Source of the DNA: Guyanagaster necrorhizus
Lineage: Eukaryota; Basidiomycota; Agaricomycetes; Agaricales; Physalacriaceae
Reading direction: 5' to 3'
Assembly (NCBI RefSeq): GCF_019112545.1
Contig: NW_025064923.1
Span: 1 to 64,000 of the forward strand
Length of the DNA: 64,000 nt
Positions 59,194-64,000 of this stretch are shown one piece after another. Made by a program: the position numbers and the translations under genes. Position 1 is the first letter of the stretch. Every line of letters begins with the position of its first letter. The notes under the pieces are model-generated. The model made no database searches, was not told the DNA's origin, and saw nothing but the letters and a program-made list of their open reading frames with translations.

Positions 59194-61473
59194 TCAATTA
59201 TGACTGGTGAGAGACCAGTCATCCAAAGCTACCCCGCTAGGAGTCTTGAACTGAGTACCATCGTTCCACTCAGGGTTGAACAACACCTAAATATTTTGCG
59301 TCCCTGCGTTAAGCTCTATGATGAGGACGGGGATCCCAGGATTGTCCTGGTCCGGTGCAGGAGGTGTAGGGTCTGTGTCGAATCGCTTGGCCGCCGAAGT
59401 CGTGAAGGTAGCGCCGCTAGGACTCAGAATGGAAACGTCAATAGTTTTGCCATCACGAACGAGAGTCACAGATGCACCGTTAGTGGTGACGGTGGCGTTG
59501 GTGTGCATACGCCACTGGATCCCAGCGGTCGACGTAATTTCGTCTTGGATGAGAATTTGCTTCCGCTGATTGATCATTCGTACACCACGCTGAACAGAAG
59601 TACTGCATAAGGAGTCAGCGGCAATCAAATGCAATAACAGTCCCACTTACGCATCACTGTAGGCACTGCTGATGTCGGCTACCCAGAAAGCTGTTGAACC
59701 ATCCTCAAGCGACACGACCGTACTTGAACCTTGCTTGCTACCGGTCGTTCCATTTCTGGTAATGGTCGGTTTAGCAGTAACGAGCTGATTAGCTTGGTTG
59801 ATCAAGATAGTGTTCTGTCCTTCGGTCATCTTTCTATAATACTTCCATTTATCACTGTCTTGAGCATCGCTGCTGAAGTAGTTAGGTGCTAGATAATCGC
59901 CAGATCCCAACTCTCCAGCCCATCGGGTCCCGAGGGCGTCTATAACGAAATCGCCAACATCAAGATCGTTGTGGGTCTGGTGACCTTGATTTAGGCCTGC
60001 TTTCATAGCCACGTATAACGCTTTGATATCCGTCCAGCTGTTCCTCATAGTGACCCATTGATCCAGCTCGTTACTGAAAAACGAGTCCAGCTCTTTCCCG
60101 TCCCAAAAAGCACCTGTGCTGGCAGGATCGTACCAGAACATCGCCGCAATCAAAAAAGGGAGGTTGGGCCAAAGACGTGCATATGGAAGTTGCCAGTTTT
60201 GACGAAATCGGAGTTGGAGGATAATAGGCCGTAGTCTGAGCCCGTTGCTGTGAGAAGGGACGAAGCCATCTCTGCAAGGCCGGTAGTCCCGAAGCACCAG
60301 TAGTTGGGAGTCTCTGCCCATGTTCCATCGTCAGAGACACCTTTGGCACAATTCTGCACGGCGTTTAGAATAGTGAGGCCCAGAAGAGTATTGGCATATC
60401 CTTCCGTGTCGTCGCCAAGGATTGCGAGCGACGCCAATGTCAAACCAGTGTTACAGACACAGTTCCAATTGCTATCAACGTTATCCTTCCACCAACCGTA
60501 AGAGACGGTAGCATCATTGAACGCTGCAACACCCAAAGACAACCCGTGCTTGTTCACGGTAAACCTGATCTGGGCCTTCTGGTCATCGGTCTAGACGTTA
60601 TAATGCTAGTCATAGGTGATCCCAAAAGCAGAGCAAAACTCGGCGACATCAAGGAAATGACCCGAGTTCCAGCGGTCCGCATCTGGCCCAAAGGCCGTCG
60701 TTCCGTTTCCGGCAGCGTTCTGACAAAACATGATATAAGTCGAAGAATGGTAAAGATTCCGATAGAAAACGGACCTTCAGTTCTAGCCAACAACGATCAG
60801 ACCACTTGGTATCATTGGTCATACGGTACGCGTAGGCGAAGGCCTTGATTTCTCGGGCGTCGTGAGGAGTGGCACCATCCATATGATATACCACGGGCGG
60901 GAGGGTGTGATAGCTCGTAGCATTTCCAAAGATAGTGTCATTCCATTGCTTGAGATACAAGTCATTTTGAATCAACGTAGGAAGGGCGTTCAACTTGTAT
61001 GCGGGGGAAATGAGGTGAGGGCGGTCACTTCTAAGGGACATAGCGCTAGGATTAGACGGTGCGAAAGAATCTTTGGGCCAAGAGAGTTTTGGATCGGTGG
61101 TAGCAATGATAGTAGGCGTGGTGAAGGCTGCTGTGTTGGTCTAGAGTTCTGTCAGCGCGATGTTTGAACCCAAGCCAACAATGCACTTACAGTAGATGGA
61201 TAAAGCGGAACCATGTAATAGCTGTCGGTTGCCGTCGCGAAAATTCCAATAGCTTTCTCTGCGCTCGCTGCAGCGCTGGGGTCTGACTGGCTGTTCCCAT
61301 CAAGGCTGGCGCTGCTGCTGAACGAACTTTTACCATTATTGTTTTCGGCGGTTCGACTACCAAGGACACCACCGAGCACGGCTCCAATAACGACAAGGAC
61401 AGTGACTGGTATGAGCTTTCTTGGGGGTGGATACTAGGCCGTCTGCCGAGTCAGAGGCGTCCTTGTTGGCCAT
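59194..61473 (-). pseudogene. Heparinase II/III-like protein, disrupted
   Basis: Minus strand, four exons: 61473-61191, 61140-60775, 60719-59651, 59602-59194, with introns of 50, 55 and 48 bases (GTAAGT, GTCCGT, GTAAGT donors). N terminus has a membrane anchor (LIPVTVLVVIGAVLGGVLG, about 61420-61360) and a Ser-rich stalk, so a type II membrane or secreted enzyme was likely. The catalytic region has NWNCVCNTG, NYWCFGTTG and GHQTHNDLDVGDFVIDALGTRWAGELGSGDYL, typical of heparinase/alginate-lyase-like polysaccharide lyases. Lesions: TAG at 60606-60608 and 60591-60593 (both Trp in ITYD-W-HYNV-W-TDDQ), TAG at 59287-59289 (probable Gln), and a frame break near 60130-60165 where FFDCGD runs into MFWYDP, apparently with missing residues. 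The ATG at 61473 is also out of frame with the anchor. Confidence 0.8.
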
Positions 61474-61638
61474 AAAGGAGGGAAGTGAGAGAGAGAGAGA
61501 GAGAGCGTGTTATATGCGGCCTAAAAGGTGAAACAACACGAGACACGTCGTGAAATAATCGTCATCTCAAGGCGTGAAGCGAAGGATCTGCATCAATGTT
61601 ATTCCGCAGTGGCAGTGGCAGTGCAAGCTTAAAATACA
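61474..61638. other. Intergenic with GA microsatellite
   Basis: 165 bases between the heparinase-like start and the VPS36 stop; a (GA)n run at 61487-61505 lies just upstream of the heparinase-like start. Confidence 0.6.
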
Positions 61639-63224
61639 TTACAACTGCCCGTCATAATTATACCTATCAAATTCCGTCCAAGGCCACCACCTAACAATTC
61701 CAACTGTACTTCCATTAAGAGCACACGCTTCATCATCTCTACAGACCTGCCCATCTGCTTCGACTGCACCAATCATTCCCTCAGCCAAACCGACCGTGAT
61801 TTCCTCTTCTTGTGCAATCTCCACGGCTGTCTGAGGTCCATTCAAAGACAGAAATCCAACCAGACGCGCTGAAAACGCAGCGTGAGAATAAGGGGGGGTA
61901 TGAAGGACGGTCAGCCCCGAGTGAAGCTGGCGTTTCTGAATGGTAGGTGTGGTATACACCGGAAGATGGGGCAAAACCTGCAAGAACGTCGTCGGGGGTA
62001 TTAGTGCGACACCCCGAGCTCGATTCCATCCGCCCCACACTTCGTCTAATGCAATAATGCCCCGGTCTTTCATGATCGTCTGTAGCACCCGTGCCAGTTC
62101 CTTCGCCAGCTGATTGATCCATTCCCGTTCGTCCTGCATCATATCAAGCGTAACTGGAACATTATCCATCTGCAATCCTAGCTGCGAGAGTGATGATCTG
62201 ATGAAGGTGGCCTCTTCCGGTTCAGAGGCAGGATTAGCAGCTGTCGATGTGGTAAGCCGTTCGTTCAGGTCGGCCGCCAGTCGAACCATGTCCTTGGCTT
62301 TCAACATCAAAGCTTCGAGGTCTTGAAGAGCATCTTTCATGTTTGTTTCTACCCCTTGGTTCGAAGTTGCCACTGACTGAAGAATGCCATCTGTAATAAA
62401 CTTTAATCTGTCATCTGCTCCCATATCAAAATATAATGTCCACGTACTGATGCCTGACCCTGATGGTAATGGGTCATCAACAGTGAGCTAAAAGTAGACA
62501 TGAGATGCTTCCACGAATGACAAAGGACAAGGCGTACCTCCCATGCCTTTGTCTTTAAGCACGACTTGAGTTTGGAATAGAATGCCTTATCGCCGCCCTT
62601 GCGGAAACTTAGTTTCATCAAAGAAATTTCGGGCGCCAAGGGAACTGGTAGCTCAGCCGTGCATATCTCGCACGTCGTCTTGGAAGGGTTATTCCGGAAT
62701 GTGCAAGCAGGACACGCAACGGCGTCTGACGCTGCAGGAACAGGAGTAGATGGCGTGGACGGAGACTCACGTCGCACGCCACACAGAGTGCATATACGAG
62801 ATGCAGCCGGACTCGTTCCTGGCGGATTACGATTGCCACAGACATGACATACCCAGACTTCGGGTTCAGGCGTGCCGGGCAATGTTTTGGAGGCCAGATG
62901 GAGAGTTACTTTGGATGACGAGGTGAATAGGCCTGCATAATATACTGTTTGCACGACGTATGAAAGATCCAAAGCGAAGGAATTGTCCCGGGTGTCTGTG
63001 AAAAATAAGCGGTGCGATGAGACGTGAACGGTTCCCGATTGATGACTCGCAGATTTCTGTTGTCTGGCATATAGTCAGGCGAAAGGATACCGTCAGCAAG
63101 GGACCACGCACCCATCGTATATACCTACACCATTCTGTGAAGAGAAGAGACGTTCATCAGTATAAAGCAAAGCAGGAAGGGGGATGGTAGAATCGATGGA
63201 TTTCGTGTATCGCTTAAGTGCCAT
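61639..63224 (-). CDS. VPS36: Vps36, ESCRT-II subunit
   Basis: Binds ubiquitinated cargo and phosphoinositides on endosomes as part of ESCRT-II. Three exons: 63224-63112, 63063-62538 and 62487-61639, introns 48 bases (63111-63064) and 50 bases (62537-62488). Start MALKRYTKSIDSTIPLPALLY is the usual Vps36 start. The N-terminal GLUE domain (GTVHVSSHRLFFTDTRDNSF) is split by two NZF zinc fingers, WVCHVCGNRNPPG...ICTLCG (about 62860-62785) and ACPACTFRNNP...CEIC (about 62715-62660), as in yeast. The C-terminal part (62487-61639) holds the helical linker and winged-helix domains and ends with WWPWTEFDRYNYDGQL. All exons join in frame, about 495 residues; no lesion seen. Confidence 0.93.
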
Positions 63225-63480
63225 GAGAAACAACGTCCAGATGAAAGCATTATAATAATCTGACATCAGGCAATGGTTCTTCCATCGAAAAATAACAAAA
63301 CTCACCTACCGGTCTACTGGGTCATCGGTGCTGTTGGAGAAGATCGTTGTCACGTTTTGGTCACTTACTTCCACCATTCTCCAAATCTATTCCCCCAATT
63401 CCTTTTCTCCCCCGTGGATGGTCTTTTTAAAGCCCTCTTGAGGATTACAGCTCTCATCGGTACCTCCCTTGTTTGCAGCC
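63225..63480. promoter_or_regulatory. Divergent promoter region VPS36 / VPS45
   Basis: 256 bases separate the two start codons, so both promoters must lie here or overlap the genes. AT-rich around 63250-63290 and pyrimidine-rich at 63370-63430; no individual site can be named with confidence. Confidence 0.6.
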
Positions 63481-64000
63481 ATGGACGTCGTCAAAGCCGT
63501 TGAGACCTATATCACGAAACTGGTTTCCAAACCATCCGCAATGAAGGTCTTACTACTAGACTCACATACGGTACGTTTCCTCGATAATGCACCGGCACAA
63601 TCTTATGAATATGCATGAAGACTCCAATAGTCTCTCTCGCTTCGACGCAGTCGATACTGCTTTCTCATCAAGTCTACCTCACTGACCGGATAGACAACAA
63701 GAAACGGGACCGCATGCCTCACATGAAATGCGTTTGCTTCCTTCAGGCTACGGAAGAGAGTCTAGAAGCCCTACAGGTAGAGTTGCGGGGACCCAAGTAT
63801 TCAGAGTACTACTTGTGTCAGTCGGTGAATCTCTAGCTGTTCATAGCATGCTAAGGCTTTGCTCTCATGCACCATACGCAGACTTTACCAACATCCTGAG
63901 CAAGTCCAACATAGAGCTTCTTGCGAAGGTGGACGAATACGAAGTTGTTCGGGAGGTTCAGGTAACGCCATTAGCTATTCTCGTCCTCTGCCTTGGATTA
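63481..64000 (+). CDS. VPS45: Vps45, Sec1/Munc18-family protein (5' part, runs off window)
   Basis: SM protein that binds the syntaxin Tlg2 and promotes endosomal SNARE fusion. Exon 1 63481-63570 encodes MDVVKAVETYITKLVSKPSA and MKVLLLDSHT. Intron 63571-63620 (50 bases, GTACGT...CATGAAG). Exon 2 63621-63816 encodes TPIVSLASTQSILLSHQVYL and the DRIDNKKRDRMPHMKCVCFLQ stretch conserved in Vps45. Intron 63817-63881 (65 bases). Exon 3 63882-63961 ends VDEYEVVREVQ before a GTAACG donor at 63962. The in-phase junctions leave no lesion. About 120 of roughly 600 residues are in the window. Confidence 0.93.

Noticed and set aside
59318..61167. Plus-strand ORFs over the heparinase-like gene
   Set aside because: Opposite-strand shadows; the minus strand has introns and family motifs.
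61423..61427. G5 run as a sequencing-error frameshift at the heparinase-like N terminus
   Set aside because: Not demonstrable; an alternative N terminus preceded by a TAG (61434-61436) is equally possible, so it is only noted.
62990..63115. Possible Vps36 start at 63115 with a later homopolymer frameshift
   Set aside because: The real start is 63224; intron 63111-63064 gives a seamless GLUE domain (DGQQKSASHQSGTVHV...), so the frame from 63115 is intronic/shadow.

Overview
The window looks like a piece of a basidiomycete (agaricomycete-type) genome. The right-hand genes have several short introns of about 48-55 bases with GTRNGT donors and CTGAC/CTAAC branch sites, and they include a mushroom-type coiled-coil/F-box protein, a heparinase II/III-like protein, Vps36 and Vps45. 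No bacterial, tRNA, rRNA or CRISPR feature was seen.

Bases 1 to about 56,850 are a graveyard of nested LTR retrotransposons, almost all Ty3/gypsy chromoviruses (chromodomain at the integrase C terminus), plus one pogo-like DNA transposon. The DNA is extremely poor in CG dinucleotides. The reading frames are broken mainly by C-to-T / G-to-A changes (TGG to TAG/TGA, CAA/CAG to TAA/TAG, CGA to TGA). I name three families. Family A (LTR about 430-520 bp, TGTTAYRATTTTTC...CCTAACA): A1 1-1708 (+), A2 1709-3247 (-), A3 4220-10311 (-), A4 10312-18459 (+), A5 18709-19898 (+), A6 37898-54025 (+). Family B (LTR about 485-500 bp, TGTTACATGCATGC...TTTCTAACA): B1 19899-21677 (+, 3' end only), B2 28672-36570 (+), B3 39859-47864 (-). 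Family C (LTR 575 bp): C1 21678-55595 (-) and fragment C2 3248-4219 (-). Boundaries and target-site duplications give an insertion order: C1 is the oldest and is split by the pogo element (TA), by B2 (GGTAG) and by A6 (AGGTC/AGATC); A6 is in turn split by B3 (CCATC/CTACC). B1 sits in the 3' LTR of C1, and A5 sits in B1.

Two features of these elements stand out. First, all three families carry, 33-35 bases downstream of a TATA box in the LTR, an 11-12 base sequence complementary to the primer-binding region just inside the 5' LTR. This is the arrangement of Tf1-type self-priming. Second, family B carries between the chromodomain and the 3' LTR an antisense gene with one canonical intron conserved in all three copies. 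It encodes a Myc-like nuclear localisation signal, a C-X2-C-X6-C / C-X2-C-X6-C zinc-cluster-like motif and flanking coiled coils. Family A instead has a short N-terminal membrane-segment ORF between the primer site and gag.

At about 56.85 kb the composition switches abruptly to CG-containing, ordinary genic DNA. From left to right: an F-box gene (+, 5' part unresolved), a decayed heparinase II/III-like gene (-, three in-frame TAGs explained by C-to-T at CpA, plus an internal frame break), VPS36 (-, intact, three exons) and the start of VPS45 (+, runs off the window). VPS36 and VPS45 are divergent with 256 bases between their start codons; both act in endosomal/vacuolar sorting.
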